DNA from: Mycobacterium sp. URHD0025
GTDB lineage: Bacteria; Actinomycetota; Actinomycetes; Mycobacteriales; Mycobacteriaceae
NCBI RefSeq assembly: GCF_000426065.1
Contig: NZ_AUEQ01000001.1
Coordinates: forward strand, 124,001-188,000
Direction: 5' to 3'
Length of the DNA: 64,000 nt
The notes below the pieces were generated by a model that saw only the letters and a program-made list of their open reading frames with translations, was not told the DNA's origin and searched no databases. The position numbers and the translations under genes were made by a program. Each line of letters begins with the position of its first letter. Position 1 is the first letter of the stretch. Below, piece after piece: positions 53,955 to 63,810 of this stretch.

Positions 53955-54003
53955 GACTTGGGCGCATCCAGTAACGGTCAGCGTTACCAGACGCACCCAA
54001 ATC
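53955..54003. repeat. Palindromic repeat, copy B
   Basis: It shares the core CAGTAACGGTCAGCGTTACC exactly with copy A and has imperfect outer arms (TTGGGCGCATC against the facing GACGCACCCAA). It lies between the start of the alpha/beta hydrolase and the end of tam. The two copies thus bracket the hydrolase gene. Confidence 0.75.
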
Positions 54004-54766
54004 ACAGCACTTGGGCGACCACGAACACGCGACGGAACGGGAAGAACGTGACGCCGTCATCCCGCCTGGGGTAGGCCTCGGCCAACATCGGGATGATGGC
54101 CTGCCGGTACCGTTCCCACAGCTCGTCGGTCAGCCTGCCTTTGACCTGAGTCAAGGCTGTTCCGGTGATCCAGTCCAGAACCGGTGTCTCTCCGGATAAT
54201 TGGTGGATATAGGTGGTTTCCCAGGCATCCACCACACAACCGGCATCGGTCAGCAGTCCGGCGTATTCTGCGGGCGTATCCACCTGGCCCACGTCGCGCC
54301 AGGGCATGTCCCGCAGCGGCTCGAGGAACGGCTCACGCCGCGCCAGCTCACGTACCGCGTGATGGGAGGGCGCATCGAAATTGCCCGGCACCTGAAAGGC
54401 GATCCAGGCTCCGGCCGGAAGCTGTCCGGCCCAGCGCACCACGAGCTCGCGGTGAGTGGGCACCCACTGCAGAGCGGCGTTGGAGACCACGACGTCGGTG
54501 TCGGGTCGCGGTGTCCACTCCTCGATGGCACCGTCGTGTGCCTCAAGCCCGCGGGCGTGGGCGGCGGCCACCATCTCCGGCGAGCTGTCCCAGGCTTCCA
54601 GCGTGGCACCGGGCCAGCGCTGCACCAGTGTCTCGGTCAGGTTGCCCGGGCCGCATCCCAAATCGACGACGCGGCGCGGCTCCGTTGCCGCCACCCGGGA
54701 GAGCAGGTCGTAGAACGGCCGGCCCCGATGGTCAGCGAAGTTGAGGTAGGTGTCCGGATTCCACAT
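54002..54766 (-). CDS. tam: Trans-aconitate 2-methyltransferase
   Basis: The 254 aa SAM-dependent methyltransferase starts at ATG 54766 ([22 protein letters not shown]). Motif I is [15 protein letters not shown], followed by [19 protein letters not shown] and [11 protein letters not shown]. It should methylate trans-aconitate, a by-product that inhibits aconitase. It corresponds to Rv0294 next to Stf0 in M. tuberculosis. The frame stays open on this strand far upstream, but only by chance in GC-rich DNA. Confidence 0.93.
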   Translation of the reverse strand: MWNPDTYLNFADHRGRPFYDLLSRVAATEPRRVVDLGCGPGNLTETLVQRWPGATLEAWDSSPEMVAAAHARGLEAHDGAIEEWTPRPDTDVVVSNAALQWVPTHRELVVRWAGQLPAGAWIAFQVPGNFDAPSHHAVRELARREPFLEPLRDMPWRDVGQVDTPAEYAGLLTDAGCVVDAWETTYIHQLSGETPVLDWITGTALTQVKGRLTDELWERYRQAIIPMLAEAYPRRDDGVTFFPFRRVFVVAQVL

Positions 54767-54788
54767 ATCCCGATCATGCCCGCATCGG

Positions 54789-54839
54789 TTTCCACCCCGA
54801 GGCTGGGCACAACCGCTCCGGACGACCCAGAGGTAGAAA
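54789..54839. repeat. Hairpin related to the 13.3 kb repeats
   Basis: TTTCCACC (54789-54796) faces GGTAGAAA (54832-54839), and CTGGG (54803-54807) faces CCCAG (54826-54830). The plan (outer tttYYacc/ggtagaaa arm, inner GC arm) is that of 13266-13562 and 18329-18383. It lies in the divergent gap between tam and the amidohydrolase. Confidence 0.55.
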
Positions 54840-54886
54840 GAGGCGCGTGACCGGGCGGCAATGCGGGTCGATATGGTCGGCACACG

Positions 54887-55765
54887 ATGGATGAAGCGAA
54901 CAGAGTCCGCACGATCTGGACCGATCTCGGCCTGCCCGGGATCGTCGATGTGCACACCCACTTCATGCCCAAGAACGTGATGGACAAGGTGTGGCAGTAC
55001 TTCGACAGCCAGGGCCCGCTGATCGGCCGCGCGTGGCCGATCACCTACCGCGCCGACGAGCAGCAGCGGGTCGCCACCCTGCGGGAGTTCGGCATCAGAC
55101 GGTTCTCCTCGCTGGTCTACCCACACAAGCCCGACATGGCGGCGTGGCTCAACCAATGGGCGAGAGATTTCGCGAAGGACACCCCTGATTGCCTGGCCAC
55201 GGCCACGTTCTACCCGGAGCCCGAGGCCACGGGCTACGTCGCCGATGCGATCGCGGCAGGTACCCAGGTGTTCAAGGCCCACATTCAGGTCGGCAACTAT
55301 GAGCCCAACGATGCCCTGCTCGACGACGTGTGGGGGCTCATCGAGGACGCCGGCGTCCCGGTGGTCATCCACTGTGGGTCCGGCCCGGCCCCCGGCGACT
55401 TCACCGGCCCGCAGCCCATCGCCCGGTTGCTGAGCCGCTACCCGCGCTTGGCGCTCATCGTCGCGCACATGGGGATGCCCGAGTACTCGGCATTTCTCGA
55501 TCTCGCCGAACGCTACGACAACGTCCGGCTGGACACCACGATGGCGTTCACCCCGTTCGTCGAAGAGACGATGCCGTTCCCCAGGACCGACATGAACCGG
55601 CTGAAAGCCCTGGGTGAGCGCATCCTGTTCGGCAGCGACTTTCCGAACATCCCCTACGGGTACGCCGAGGCCGTGCACCACCTGATCGATCTGCCGGGGG
55701 TCGACGACGCCTGGCGGCGCAATGTTCTGCACGACAACGCCGCGAAGTTGTTCGGACTGAGCTGA
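54887..55765 (+). CDS. Amidohydrolase-2 family metal-dependent hydrolase
   Basis: The 292 aa TIM-barrel protein has metal ligands in [10 protein letters not shown] (HxH), [21 protein letters not shown] and the late Asp in [13 protein letters not shown]. The family includes decarboxylases and lactonases such as ACMSD. No substrate can be named. It lies 24 bases upstream of the Rv0293c-like hydrolase on the same strand. Confidence 0.9.
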   Translation: MDEANRVRTIWTDLGLPGIVDVHTHFMPKNVMDKVWQYFDSQGPLIGRAWPITYRADEQQRVATLREFGIRRFSSLVYPHKPDMAAWLNQWARDFAKDTPDCLATATFYPEPEATGYVADAIAAGTQVFKAHIQVGNYEPNDALLDDVWGLIEDAGVPVVIHCGSGPAPGDFTGPQPIARLLSRYPRLALIVAHMGMPEYSAFLDLAERYDNVRLDTTMAFTPFVEETMPFPRTDMNRLKALGERILFGSDFPNIPYGYAEAVHHLIDLPGVDDAWRRNVLHDNAAKLFGLS

Positions 55766-55788
55766 GCTGTTGGCTAGCATCGGGACTC

Positions 55789-56988
55789 GTGGAGCCGTCC
55801 AGCGCAGATCCGGTGGAGCCCCCGATTCCTGTTCCGGACGTCCCCGGCGGCGATGCCGGTGCCCGGGGACTGCCCCGACGTTCTGACCTGACCTCGCGGC
55901 AGCGCGCCATCGTCGACGCCTCCGCGGCGGCCGACATCGCGTTGCGCACCGGGGTCGCCTCGATCGTGGCCACGTCGATGGTGCCGACCACCCTGGCATC
56001 GATTGTGCAGCCGTCGAAATCCCGAACCGAGCACGACCACATGCGGTTCTACGCGGAACTGGCTGCGGCCCAAGATCCCGCGGTGTCGTTCCCGGCGCCG
56101 ACCCGACCACCTCGGGTCTCTACTCGCCCCGCCAATCCGGTGGCCGAGATGATCGCGCACGGCCGGGTGGAGAACATCCGGTTCGACAGCGGGTTCACCG
56201 CCGTCAACCCCGCACTGCGTGAGATGTGCGGCGGGTTCAGGCATAACAACGTTGTCCGCGCACAACATTGGCGCCACGACGACGGGCCACATCCCACCCT
56301 GTGCGTGATCCACGGCTTCATGGGCTCGCCGTATCTGGCCAACGGCCTGTTCCTGTCGCTGCCGTGGTTCTACCGCTCCGGCTACGACGTGCTGCTGTAC
56401 ACCCTGCCGTTTCACGGCCGCCGCGCCGAACGGTTCTCACCGTTCAGCGGTTACGGGTTCTTCTCCCACGGATACGCGGGCTTCTCCGAGGCCATGGCCC
56501 AGGCAGTGCACGATTTCCGCTCGGTGATCGACTATTTGGAGTCCACCGGTGTCGACCGGATCGCCCTGACCGGAATATCGCTCGGCGGCTTCACCTCGGC
56601 GCTGCTGGCCAGTGTGGACGTCCGGATTCAGGCCGTGGTCCCGAATGTGCCTGTGGTGACGCCCGATCGCACGGTCGACGAGTGGTTTCCGGCCAACAAG
56701 CTGGTGGCGCTACAGCGACTCGTGGCCCGGACCGATCCGGCGCTGACCGAAGCGGCCGCACGGTATGCCTCACCGCTGAACTACCGCCCCCTGGTGCCCA
56801 AGGAACGACGGCTGATCATCACCGGGCTCGGTGACCGGCTGGCTCCACCGCAGCAGGCCGAGATGCTCTGGGAACACTGGGGTCGCTGTGCGTTCCACTG
56901 GTTCCCGGGCAACCACCTACTGCATGTGAGCCAGCCGGACTACCTACGCCGGATGACCCGCTTCCTGCGGGATTTCATGTTCGACTGA
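55789..56988 (+). CDS. Alpha/beta hydrolase, Rv0293c homologue
   Basis: The 399 aa protein starts at GTG 55789. A Pro-rich and helical N-terminal region of about 160 residues precedes the hydrolase core. The core has [12 protein letters not shown] as oxyanion region, [14 protein letters not shown] with the nucleophile Ser (GxSxG), and a C-terminal [17 protein letters not shown] with the His. It matches Rv0293c (400 aa), the convergent neighbour of eccE3 in M. tuberculosis. The 3' ends of the two genes overlap by 45 bases here. Confidence 0.88.
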   Translation: MEPSSADPVEPPIPVPDVPGGDAGARGLPRRSDLTSRQRAIVDASAAADIALRTGVASIVATSMVPTTLASIVQPSKSRTEHDHMRFYAELAAAQDPAVSFPAPTRPPRVSTRPANPVAEMIAHGRVENIRFDSGFTAVNPALREMCGGFRHNNVVRAQHWRHDDGPHPTLCVIHGFMGSPYLANGLFLSLPWFYRSGYDVLLYTLPFHGRRAERFSPFSGYGFFSHGYAGFSEAMAQAVHDFRSVIDYLESTGVDRIALTGISLGGFTSALLASVDVRIQAVVPNVPVVTPDRTVDEWFPANKLVALQRLVARTDPALTEAAARYASPLNYRPLVPKERRLIITGLGDRLAPPQQAEMLWEHWGRCAFHWFPGNHLLHVSQPDYLRRMTRFLRDFMFD

Positions 56989-57867
56989 CACCGGGCGCAG
57001 CACCGACTGCGGCGGCACGGCGGGCGCACCTTCCACCCGCTGCACCGACAGTGGATTCAGCGCAGCCAATACCGGACGGTGCCGGCCACGCGCCGGCGTC
57101 AGACCGGCCAGCGGAGCCTTGCGTGAGGGCCGGTCCTGCGTGCGGATCGCGGCGCCCACCGTCAACCGCGGTTGCGCCGGAGATCCGGTGAACTCCAGCG
57201 CCGTCCAGGTTTCCTGGGCGGGCAGGGCACCGATCCCGGCGAGTGCGGCCTCCAGCTTGTCATTGACCTTGACGCGATATGCCGCGACGTAACCGGACTC
57301 GTCCTTGACCCCGCGCCAGGTCTCCTTGCCCGGGTCGGGCAACGGGGAATCGACCCCGTCGACGATCGTGACCGTCCAGCCCTGCTCGCGCAGATGATCG
57401 GCGAGCCGACGCCCGACGATCTCCGTGGTGTCCCGCAACGGGATTCGCGATGATCGGGCGCGCAGCGCATCGAGATTGTCGACGGCGGCCACGGTCAGGC
57501 TGATCCAGCTGCGGCGCGAACCACCGGCGTCACGATGGGTCACACGGACCTTGTCACAACGGACTCCATAGCGGTCGAGGTAGCTGACGACGGCCGGTAG
57601 CTGGGCCGGGTCCGCTGGGTCGACGCGCAGCACCACGGTCTCTGAATCGACCGGCTGCTCAGGCTGCTTCTTGGCGAGGTTTCGCCGCCACACCGCGAGG
57701 TGCCTGGCGATCCGGGTGGTCAGGAACAACCCACCCCACCAGGCCAGCAACAGCACCACGGCGGCGACGGAGATCCCGAGCACCCAGCGTTCGGTGTCGG
57801 TCTGCCAGGGCCGGGCCAGGACCGCCGCGACGATGAAAAGGGACGCCAACGCGAGTCGGGCGGTCAT
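56944..57867 (-). CDS. eccE3: ESX-3 core component EccE3
   Basis: The 307 aa inner-membrane protein sits at the periphery of the ESX-3 complex. Two N-terminal helices (LALASLFIVAAVLA and VLGISVAAVVLLLAWWGGLFL) are followed by a soluble domain (VVLRVDPADPAQLPAVVSYLDRYGV). It is the last gene of the operon; its start overlaps the mycP3 stop by 4 bases. ESX-3 is needed for siderophore-mediated iron use. Confidence 0.95.
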   Translation of the reverse strand: MTARLALASLFIVAAVLARPWQTDTERWVLGISVAAVVLLLAWWGGLFLTTRIARHLAVWRRNLAKKQPEQPVDSETVVLRVDPADPAQLPAVVSYLDRYGVRCDKVRVTHRDAGGSRRSWISLTVAAVDNLDALRARSSRIPLRDTTEIVGRRLADHLREQGWTVTIVDGVDSPLPDPGKETWRGVKDESGYVAAYRVKVNDKLEAALAGIGALPAQETWTALEFTGSPAQPRLTVGAAIRTQDRPSRKAPLAGLTPARGRHRPVLAALNPLSVQRVEGAPAVPPQSVLRPVSVEHEIPQEAGHPA

Positions 57868-59237
57868 GAATGGTCCTTCCGTCGATATGCGCCGAACGCG
57901 ACAACGAGGGCCGCCAGCGCAAGTGCCCCGGTGCCGGCGAAAGCGACGATCCGCCCGGTGTTGTCACGCGGAGCCGGTTCTGCCGGTGCGGCAATGGGTT
58001 TGCCTGCGGGAACCGCCGGGCCGTCCAGCGGCATGTCGGCGACGTCCCAGGTGAGCGCGGCCACCGGATCGACACCACCGGCGCCGATCACGTTCGACGG
58101 CGAGCGGGAGGCACCCTGGGCCGTGGTGGTGAGCCGGTGCACCACCTGACGTGCGTTCAGGTCGGGAAACTTGCTGCGCACCAAGGCCGCAACGCCGGAC
58201 ACGTACGCCGCGGCATAGCTGGTGCCGTTGAGCGGGATCAGCTTGTCCCGCTCGGAAGGCATGGCGTTGGACAGCCCTCCGCCGGGCGCATTGCTCACCG
58301 AGGAGATGTTCTCCCCGGGCGCCGCGATACCCACCCACGGGCCTGCCATGGTGAACGCGGAGGGCTGGCCCGTCGCGTTCAGCGCCCCGACGGACAGCAC
58401 GTACGGCTGCCACCACGACGGGATGGACACCGAGGAGACGCCGCCCCAGTTGCGGGGATCGCTCGGGCTGCCGGACAACGGGTTTGACCCGCACGCCGAT
58501 CCGGTGGTGACACCGCCCTGGGTGTTCCCGGCCGCGGCGACGATCACCGCGTCCTTCTCGACCGCCGCATAGCGAAGTGCCGCACCGAGTTCGGTTTGAT
58601 CGATGGGCTTGTCGGCGGGCATGCAGGTGACCACCGAGATGTTGATGACGCGCGCGCCCATGTCGGCCGCCCGCACCACGGCGCGGGCCAGGCTCGCCAC
58701 ATCGGCCGCCGCACGGGCCTCGACGATGTCGGCACCGGCGGCGCGCGGGGCGAACCGCGTGGAGTTCTGCCGGATCGAGATCAGCCGGGCCTCGGGTGCC
58801 ACGCCGGAGAAGCCGTCCGCTCCGGGTTGGCCGGCGATGAGACCTGCCACCGAAGTGCCATGGCCGTCACAGTCGGTCAGGCCGTCGGTGGACTCGATGA
58901 AGTCACCGCCACCCTCGACATGGGGCAGCCGCGGCCCGGGCTGCACTCCGGTGTCGATCACCGCCACGGTCTGGCCCTGCCCGCGGCTCTGCTTCCACGC
59001 ACCGGAGAGGTTCAGCGCCAACTGGTTCGGATTGACCGCGCCGGGATCGCTGCCCGGCAGGACCCCGGTGGCGGCGCATTCCGAGCGTTTGGCCATCGCC
59101 TCCACCGGACCGGCACTGCCTGCCGGCGGGGCGACCTGCGGGTCGACCTCGGGCGGGCTGATGGCGCCCGCCGACGGGGAGCCGACCAACAGCACCAGAC
59201 CGGCTGTGGCCAGAACTCCCAGGCTCTTGTGGATCAC
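57864..59237 (-). CDS. mycP3: Mycosin-3, ESX-3 membrane-anchored subtilisin-like protease
   Basis: The 457 aa protein has a signal peptide (LATAGLVLLVGSPSAGAI), an N-terminal extension with a Cys pair, and the subtilisin triad Asp in VAVIDTGVQPG, His in DGHGTSVAG and Ser in LNGTSYAAAYVSG. A C-terminal helix (GTGALALAALVVAFGAY) anchors it in the inner membrane, with a basic end. Mycosins stabilise the ESX complex as well as cleaving substrates. Confidence 0.96.
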   Translation of the reverse strand: MIHKSLGVLATAGLVLLVGSPSAGAISPPEVDPQVAPPAGSAGPVEAMAKRSECAATGVLPGSDPGAVNPNQLALNLSGAWKQSRGQGQTVAVIDTGVQPGPRLPHVEGGGDFIESTDGLTDCDGHGTSVAGLIAGQPGADGFSGVAPEARLISIRQNSTRFAPRAAGADIVEARAAADVASLARAVVRAADMGARVINISVVTCMPADKPIDQTELGAALRYAAVEKDAVIVAAAGNTQGGVTTGSACGSNPLSGSPSDPRNWGGVSSVSIPSWWQPYVLSVGALNATGQPSAFTMAGPWVGIAAPGENISSVSNAPGGGLSNAMPSERDKLIPLNGTSYAAAYVSGVAALVRSKFPDLNARQVVHRLTTTAQGASRSPSNVIGAGGVDPVAALTWDVADMPLDGPAVPAGKPIAAPAEPAPRDNTGRIVAFAGTGALALAALVVAFGAYRRKDHS

Positions 59238-59244
59238 CGATTCA

Positions 59245-60660
59245 TCACCTGTCGAGAACGAGGCTGAACAGCCCGATGAGGAAGGCCATCACCGGAATCA
59301 GCGAGGCGTCGAGCCCGGTGGCCAGGAAGCCCACCAGACGCCTCATCGGCAGCGAATACGTGTCCGGCGAGGCCGCCCGCGGATTCAGTGCGGCGAAGAC
59401 CCACACCACGACCAGAACGGCGAGCACGGCCAGCGCCAGCCAGGCGGCCTGATAGCGGCCGTCGATCGCGAAAGCCACCAGCAGCGCGACAGTCAGCAGG
59501 TACGGATGGCCCAGCAGCCACGCCTTGCACGAGACCGAGTCCCACACCCGGGCCCGCAGAGCGGCACCGAGCGCAGCGGCCACCACGACATACCAGGCCC
59601 ACGGCGATGCGGTCGGCGAGCCGACCAGGGTCACCGACCCGGCCACACCGAGCAGCACACCCGCAGCGATCACACCGGTCTGGTGCGACTGGCTGACCCG
59701 GACCCGGCGAGGCAGATCGGCCAGCACCGACAGGGGCTGCGCCGACGGCGACGGATCGCCCGGCGCGGGGATGACGGGCAGCGGGAAGCGCGCCCACATG
59801 GCCGAAAGCTGTGCGGCCTGAACGGTGACCACCAGGGCGATCAGGATCAGCGCGCAGCCGATCACCGTCGAGGAGATCTCCCACAGCGTGGCGGCCGCGG
59901 CGACCAGGAGCACGCCTGCACCGGCCACCGTGGTGGCGGTGAACACCGCGATACCGCGGTCATCGCGCGAGCTGGCCATACTGATCAACGACCATGCGGC
60001 CACCCCGGCTGCGGCCAGCAGAATGCTGGGCGCACCGAAATCGCCTGGCACACCGAGTGCGAACGCCGCGGCCACAGGCACCAACGCGGTGACGGCCAGC
60101 GCGGTCGCCAGTACCGGCGACCGGCCTCGGGTCGACAGCGCGGCCAGCACGGTAGCGATGGCGATACCGCCGACGACGAAAAGTCCGAGCAGTTCACCGG
60201 TCAACACTCGGTGGGCGACGGCCAGGCCCGTGCCCACCAGGATCAGCCCGATGAGGGCCAGCGATGCGTACCGCGCGATGTGGGCAGCACCCCACGGGCG
60301 CTGGCGGGCCGCGGAGAAGATCACGGCGGCGTCGGCGATGTCCTCCACGATGCGCGGGGCGGCCGGACCAGCCGGAACCGCTTGCAGCGCAAGCAGGTCC
60401 CCGTCCACCACACCGACCGTGTCGAGCGTGGCATCCAGGCTGTACGGCGCTCCCCCGACGGGGGCGAGGCTCAGCCGTACCGGGTCCGGGGCGCTCGCGC
60501 CGTCGTCCCCGCCGGCAGGGCGCACGATGCGCTCGACCGCGGGCAGTATCTCGCGCAGCGGCAGCTCGGACGGCAGGGCCATCTCGGTCAGCCGGCCGCG
60601 ATCGTCTCCGGCGGCCAGTACGGCCACCCGAACGATCGGCATCACAGTGTTGTCGGACAT
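59245..60660 (-). CDS. eccD3: ESX-3 membrane channel component EccD3
   Basis: The 471 aa protein has an N-terminal ubiquitin-like domain of about 100 residues (MPIVRVAVLAAGDDRGRLTEMA and VGGAPYSLDATLDTVGVVDGD), then eleven or so hydrophobic helices to the C-terminus. It forms the bulk of the ESX-3 membrane vestibule with EccB, EccC and EccE. It is 7 bases upstream of mycP3 and 2 bases after espG3. Confidence 0.96.
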   Translation of the reverse strand: MSDNTVMPIVRVAVLAAGDDRGRLTEMALPSELPLREILPAVERIVRPAGGDDGASAPDPVRLSLAPVGGAPYSLDATLDTVGVVDGDLLALQAVPAGPAAPRIVEDIADAAVIFSAARQRPWGAAHIARYASLALIGLILVGTGLAVAHRVLTGELLGLFVVGGIAIATVLAALSTRGRSPVLATALAVTALVPVAAAFALGVPGDFGAPSILLAAAGVAAWSLISMASSRDDRGIAVFTATTVAGAGVLLVAAAATLWEISSTVIGCALILIALVVTVQAAQLSAMWARFPLPVIPAPGDPSPSAQPLSVLADLPRRVRVSQSHQTGVIAAGVLLGVAGSVTLVGSPTASPWAWYVVVAAALGAALRARVWDSVSCKAWLLGHPYLLTVALLVAFAIDGRYQAAWLALAVLAVLVVVWVFAALNPRAASPDTYSLPMRRLVGFLATGLDASLIPVMAFLIGLFSLVLDR

Positions 60661-60662
60661 TC

Positions 60663-61586
60663 CTATGCTTTCTGGGTTCTTCTCATGGAGCGTGAATCTC
60701 GGTGGGATACATCGTCGGATAGAGCGTCGTTGACGGCTTCGCTGTCGAAGTCGCGGATCAGCGGTTGGTCGGGGAACCAGGAGCCGCTGGGTAGGGAGGC
60801 GGTGAGACGTTCGACCGCCATGGCGATCGAGTCCGCATCACCCGCCGAGAAGGTCGAAATCCACTCCCCGTCGAAGGCTTTCGACGGGGCGACCAGGATC
60901 CGGCCTTCGGGGGTGTCGATGATGCTGACGCCCACCTGGGTGGTGACCCGGTGACCGTCGCGGTGCTCTCCGGCCACGATCTCCACATAGGTGCGGCGTC
61001 CGTCGAATACCGACTCCACGATCGGTCGGGCCGAGGCCGGAACACCCAGGAATCCCAGCACTTCGATCAGCGGCGTGCCGTTGCGGATCTGCTCGTCGGC
61101 ACGAGCACCGGCCGCGGCCGGTAGCGCGAATTCCTCGAACCGCGCCGGCCCGCGACGCGACAGCCCGGCGGTGAGCACCGGAACCAGCGCGTGGGGGTGG
61201 TGGATGTCCATCTCGGTGAACGTCACCAGTTGTGCATTGCGCAACACGACGACCGTACGTCCGTCCTGCCGTGCCACAATCCCGCGCAGCAGGTCCCCCG
61301 GGCCGGAGACAAACCGCAAGTCGAGCCACTGGGTTGCCCGGCAGGCCAGCCGGACCCATTGCGCCACTTGCGGATTGACTCCACCACTGGCGTCGAGCAC
61401 GCCCATCCTGGTCAGTTCAGCGGTCTGTTCGGCGACAAAACCGGACCGCTGCGCCGGGTCGCTGTAGGGCGGCGTGATCGCCAGCACCCACGGGTACGCC
61501 CCGGCGCCGAGTACCTCGGCGAGGTACCAGGCCTGATCGGTGGTCAGCTCGACGGCATTAGCGCCCACTGTGCCCAATGTGGCCAA
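60663..61586 (-). CDS. espG3: ESX-3 secretion chaperone EspG3
   Basis: The 307 aa cytoplasmic chaperone recognises the tip of PPE proteins, here PPE4, and keeps the PE-PPE dimer soluble. Features are [44 protein letters not shown], and the late [16 protein letters not shown], all shared with Rv0289. The TTG at 61586 is 3 bases from the esxH stop; GTG 61568 is also possible. Confidence 0.95.
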   Translation of the reverse strand: MATLGTVGANAVELTTDQAWYLAEVLGAGAYPWVLAITPPYSDPAQRSGFVAEQTAELTRMGVLDASGGVNPQVAQWVRLACRATQWLDLRFVSGPGDLLRGIVARQDGRTVVVLRNAQLVTFTEMDIHHPHALVPVLTAGLSRRGPARFEEFALPAAAGARADEQIRNGTPLIEVLGFLGVPASARPIVESVFDGRRTYVEIVAGEHRDGHRVTTQVGVSIIDTPEGRILVAPSKAFDGEWISTFSAGDADSIAMAVERLTASLPSGSWFPDQPLIRDFDSEAVNDALSDDVSHRDSRSMRRTQKA

Positions 61587-61589
61587 GCA

Positions 61590-61877
61590 TCAGCCCCACT
61601 TGGCACCTTCGGCCGCGTCGCGCGCACTCATCGACATGGTGTTCATCTCGTGAGTGGAGGCCATCGCCCGGTAGGCCCGGGTCAGCTCCTCCATGGCCTG
61701 GTTCCACTGGGCCTGCCAGGCCTGGTAGGTCATACCGGTGTCACCCTGCCAGGCGCTGCTCAGCGCGGACTGCTCGGCGGCGATGTCGGCACCGACGGCG
61801 TGCAGCGCACCCGAGTAGGTCGTCATCTCTCCGGCGTGAGCCAGCATGGCCGGGTAGTTGTACATGATTTGGGACAT
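61590..61877 (-). CDS. esxH: ESX-3 secreted WXG100 protein EsxH
   Basis: The 95 aa helical hairpin protein has the WxG turn in SSAWQGDTG. It forms the dimer with EsxG exported by ESX-3 and involved in iron and zinc homeostasis. Its C-terminus is AEGAKWG. The gene is 29 bases downstream of esxG, matching Rv0288. Confidence 0.97.
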   Translation of the reverse strand: MSQIMYNYPAMLAHAGEMTTYSGALHAVGADIAAEQSALSSAWQGDTGMTYQAWQAQWNQAMEELTRAYRAMASTHEMNTMSMSARDAAEGAKWG

Positions 61878-61906
61878 GAAAACTCCTGTATCCGTTGCTT
61901 GTTCGG

Positions 61907-62200
61907 CTAGACCGAGGTGTAGGTGCTGGCGGCGGCGGCGTCCTGGGCGACGTAGGTGCCCGCGGCGTCACCGAGGTTGAGCTGAGCGATGTCCAGCAGG
62001 GCGTTGACCTTGGCCGACACCTCGACGAATCGGGCGTGTGCGGCCTGGAACGCGGCAGAGGCCTCGCCCATGTGGAAGGCCTGCGAGGACATGGCGGCCT
62101 GCTCGGCCTGCGCGATGGTGCTGCGCATCAGTGCGGCCTTGGCGCCGAAGGCGGCCTCGGAGGCGATCAGCTGGGGAATGTGAGCATCCAACAGGCTCAT
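61907..62200 (-). CDS. esxG: ESX-3 secreted WXG100-like protein EsxG
   Basis: The 97 aa partner of EsxH begins [21 protein letters not shown], as in Rv0287 (97 aa). As usual for EsxG, the WxG is not strictly kept: the hairpin turn reads AFHMGEAS. The C-terminal tail is flexible ([11 protein letters not shown]). Confidence 0.97.
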   Translation of the reverse strand: MSLLDAHIPQLIASEAAFGAKAALMRSTIAQAEQAAMSSQAFHMGEASAAFQAAHARFVEVSAKVNALLDIAQLNLGDAAGTYVAQDAAAASTYTSV

Positions 62201-62261
62201 GGATTTTCCTTTCGGGTCGTAGACATTTGGCGGTGCGTCGAACGTGATGAAAGTGATCTGG

Positions 62262-63809
62262 TCAGCTGCGCGTACCCCCTTGCGAATCGCCTGGTTCCCA
62301 GGAACCGGGCAGCATCGGCGACACGGGACTGTCGTCGTAGCTCTCGCCGGCGAGCGTCGTCAGCCCGGCCGCGGTCGCGTCGGATTTCGTTTCGGTACCG
62401 GTGAATCCCATCGTGCCCGCGCCACTTTCAGAGGCTCGCACCCGGGGTTCCGGCTGTGGCGCGGGATCCGGGTCGGGTGCCTCGTAATCCATGTAGGCAT
62501 CGGCGTAGGCGCGATCTTCCACTACCGCACCCCGTTTGCGCCGACGCTTGCGGCGTGCCGCCAGCGATGCGGCCACTCCTGACGCGGCGGCGGGAATCCC
62601 CGAGGCGGGCGCTTGCGCGCTGGCCTTGTCCCGCAACGTCGGAGTGAACCCCTCGCCCGGATCGCGGCCGGCCACCGCGTACATCGGCAACGGTGCCGCC
62701 GCTGCCGCGGGGGCCGCCGGGGCGCCTGCCGCGGTGGCGCCGCCACCTGCGGGTGCACCGGCACCCACCGCGGTGCCACCGGGGCCGGGCAGGCCTGCCA
62801 ACGGGTAGGAATGTTGTTGCTCGACCCGCGGCGCGACCTCGGCGGGCGCGTTCGCGGGTGCCGGCTCCGCGGGCGGTTGCGTGACATGGTCGATCAGCAG
62901 CACCAGCCCGGTGATCCCCAGCGCCGCGAGCGCGGGGATCAGGAACGGTGCCGCCAGGATCATGCCCCACGTCGGCCATCCGACCAGGTTGGTGAAGACC
63001 TGGTAGGCGACAGCGGACAACAACGGTCCCCAGGTACCCCACGCGCCGATCGGGTCGGTCATGAAGTCGTTGAGCAGCTTGCTCAAATTGCCGAGCGGGT
63101 CTTTGAGGAAGTCGATGATGTCCTGGCCACCGGGCACGTTCTTCAGGTACTGCTCGAGCAGGTCGGACAAGAAATTCGAACTGTCCATCGCCGAACCGGA
63201 TTCACCGGCCTGGGCCTGCGTCGTCATCTGCTGCGCGTCGGCCGAGGCGGTGCCGGCCTCCCCCACACCGGGTTTCAGCAACATCGGTGACGGTGTACTG
63301 GTCGGCGCCGCCATGACCGCGGCTCCCGCGACAGCCTGGTAGGTGGCCATGGTGGTGGCCGCCTGGATCCACATCCGGACGTAGTCGGCCTCGTTGACCG
63401 CGATCGGGATCATGTTGATACCGAAGAAGTTCGTCGCGATCAGGACGCCGTGTACAACGTGGTTCAGCGCGATCTCGGGCAGCGTCGGCATGGTGGCCAC
63501 TGCCGTGGTGTAGGCCGCGGCTGCGGTCTCGTGCTGTACCGCCACTGCGGCACTGTTGGCACTCTGCTGCGCCAACCACGTCAGGTACGGCCCGTGGGCG
63601 GCGACGTACTGCTCCGAACTGGGCCCCTCCCACGCCCCGGCTTGCACCCCGCCCAGAACACTGGTGAGTTCCGCTGCCGCCGAGGCGTATTCGGTGCTCA
63701 GCGACTGCCAGGCCCCCGCTGCGGCCAGCAACGGCCCGGCGCCGGGACCGCTGGAGAGCAGCGTCGAGTGCACCTCGGGCGGTAGGGCCATCCAGATGGG
63801 GGCGGTCAT
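62262..63809 (-). CDS. PPE4: PPE family protein PPE4
   Basis: The 515 aa protein has the PPE domain in residues 1-175: [20 protein letters not shown], the WxG-like [15 protein letters not shown], and the EspG3-binding tip in [18 protein letters not shown] membrane-like segment occurs near residue 270-310 ([25 protein letters not shown]), and a Pro/Ala-rich and charged tail (RRKRRRKRG) follows. The protein dimerises with PE5, whose stop codon lies one base upstream. In M. tuberculosis PPE4 supports iron acquisition through ESX-3. Confidence 0.95.
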   Translation of the reverse strand: MTAPIWMALPPEVHSTLLSSGPGAGPLLAAAGAWQSLSTEYASAAAELTSVLGGVQAGAWEGPSSEQYVAAHGPYLTWLAQQSANSAAVAVQHETAAAAYTTAVATMPTLPEIALNHVVHGVLIATNFFGINMIPIAVNEADYVRMWIQAATTMATYQAVAGAAVMAAPTSTPSPMLLKPGVGEAGTASADAQQMTTQAQAGESGSAMDSSNFLSDLLEQYLKNVPGGQDIIDFLKDPLGNLSKLLNDFMTDPIGAWGTWGPLLSAVAYQVFTNLVGWPTWGMILAAPFLIPALAALGITGLVLLIDHVTQPPAEPAPANAPAEVAPRVEQQHSYPLAGLPGPGGTAVGAGAPAGGGATAAGAPAAPAAAAAPLPMYAVAGRDPGEGFTPTLRDKASAQAPASGIPAAASGVAASLAARRKRRRKRGAVVEDRAYADAYMDYEAPDPDPAPQPEPRVRASESGAGTMGFTGTETKSDATAAGLTTLAGESYDDSPVSPMLPGSWEPGDSQGGTRS

Positions 63810-63810
63810 G

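Noticed and set aside
54767..56110. Upstream extension of the tam frame to about 702 codons
   Set aside because: It runs antisense through the amidohydrolase and into the Rv0293c-like gene; the methyltransferase begins at MWNPDTY, and the extension looks like a shadow.
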